A stretch of DNA of 5,454 bases from an uncultured Rhodanobacteraceae bacterium (GTDB lineage Bacteria; Pseudomonadota; Gammaproteobacteria; Xanthomonadales; Rhodanobacteraceae). Below the pieces are notes generated by a model that saw only the letters and a program-made list of their open reading frames with translations, did not search any database and had not been told where the DNA came from. Location: contig CAJXGK010000156.1 in the NCBI GenBank assembly GCA_913053815.1, forward strand, positions 1-5,454, written 5' to 3'. Position 1 is the stretch's first letter. Every line of letters begins with the position of its first letter. The position numbers were made by a program, and so were the translations under genes. Below, piece after piece: positions 5,161-5,454 of the stretch.

Positions 5161-5454
5161 ATGGTATGTCTGAACCCACCCTGGCCGTTACGGTTGCAGC
5201 CACCAAGTCGCACCGTATACGCAGCTTTGTCCGTCGCGAAGGCCACTTTACCCCTGCACAACAACGGGCTTTTACTCAGCACTGGCAACACTATGGCCTT
5301 GATTACACGGGCCGGCTCCGCGATTTCGATACTGTTTTCGGTCGCCAGGCGCCCCGGGTGCTGGAAATTGGCTTCGGCACCGGACACTGTCTCAAGCGGA
5401 TGGCGCAGTCGGTGGGGCAGGCGGGTGAAGTCTACGGCATCGATATCTCCCCGG
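5157..5454 (+). CDS. trmB: TrmB-like tRNA (guanine-N7)-methyltransferase, 3' partial, SAM motif atypical
   Basis: The gene opens with ATG at 5157, overlapping the thiG stop as ATGA; a second in-frame ATG at 5166 is an alternative start. Only about 99 codons are in the window. From the 5166 start, residues 15-60 ([20 protein letters not shown] then HYGLDY and VFGR) match the N-terminus of TrmB, which makes m7G46 in tRNA using S-adenosylmethionine. The thiS-thiG-trmB order also fits. From residue 65 the sequence is [16 protein letters not shown] then [10 protein letters not shown]. TrmB normally reads close to LEIGFGMG.SL..MA with GIEVHRPGVG after it. Here the loop is about one residue longer and the acidic strand end is GIDIS, more like UbiE/type-11 methyltransferases. 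The gene call is firm; the trmB name rests on the N-terminus and synteny and could fail if the rest is a different methyltransferase. Confidence 0.75.
   Translation, partial: MNGMSEPTLAVTVAATKSHRIRSFVRREGHFTPAQQRAFTQHWQHYGLDYTGRLRDFDTVFGRQAPRVLEIGFGTGHCLKRMAQSVGQAGEVYGIDISP

Noticed and set aside
5161..5454. Alternative frame from ATG 5161 for the last gene
   Set aside because: That frame gives no methyltransferase motifs; the frame of ATG 5157/5166 gives clear TrmB N-terminal residues.
1..5454. tRNA, rRNA or CRISPR array
   Set aside because: No tRNA-like cloverleaf, rRNA sequence or regularly spaced repeats were seen anywhere in the window.

Overview
The window looks like chromosomal DNA of a GC-rich proteobacterium, most likely gammaproteobacterial. 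The main reason is the order thiS, thiG, then a gene beginning like trmB (tRNA m7G46 methyltransferase), an arrangement I know from Pseudomonas and related gammaproteobacteria. Decayed type IVa pilin sequence and a DUF6600-type exported protein fit the same assignment. I cannot name genus or species.

Layout: (1) Bases 2-2179, + strand, carry a 5'-truncated gene for a large exported protein. It has a FecR-like beta domain, a Trp/Gly/Pro-rich DUF6600-like region and a very long Pro/Arg-rich tail. (2) Bases 2180-2491 have no convincing intact gene, only one coding-like stretch on the + strand (about 2260-2418). (3) On the - strand, a small unrecognised ORF (3176-2931) is followed 14 bp later by a broken type IV pilin gene (2916-2492). 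The pilin is recognisable only by joining three reading frames; two of its frame changes fall at or near G6 runs. (4) Bases 3195-3250 are a compact divergent control region with several 8-10 bp palindromes, between the small - strand ORF and thiS. (5) thiS (3233-3433, +) is an intact sulfur-carrier gene ending in Gly-Gly. (6) Between thiS and thiG lies an AT-richer gene (3527-4096, +) for an unrecognised, probably secreted 189-residue protein. It has a good Shine-Dalgarno site, a G9 tract inside a long inverted repeat in its signal-peptide region, and its own intrinsic terminator (4122-4156). (7) thiG (4363-5160, +) is complete. (8) A methyltransferase gene starts in an ATGA overlap with thiG and runs off the right edge. 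Its N-terminus reads as TrmB, but the SAM-binding segment at the edge reads more like a UbiE/type-11 methyltransferase.

Functionally, ThiS (as thiocarboxylate) and ThiG build the thiazole phosphate of thiamin. The insertion and terminator between them suggest thiG depends on its own promoter or on read-through. No TPP riboswitch was seen upstream of either gene. The most noteworthy items are the frame-broken pilin relic, the secreted orphan inside the thi cluster with its G9 tract, the palindrome cluster before thiS, and the possible TrmB chimera at the right edge.
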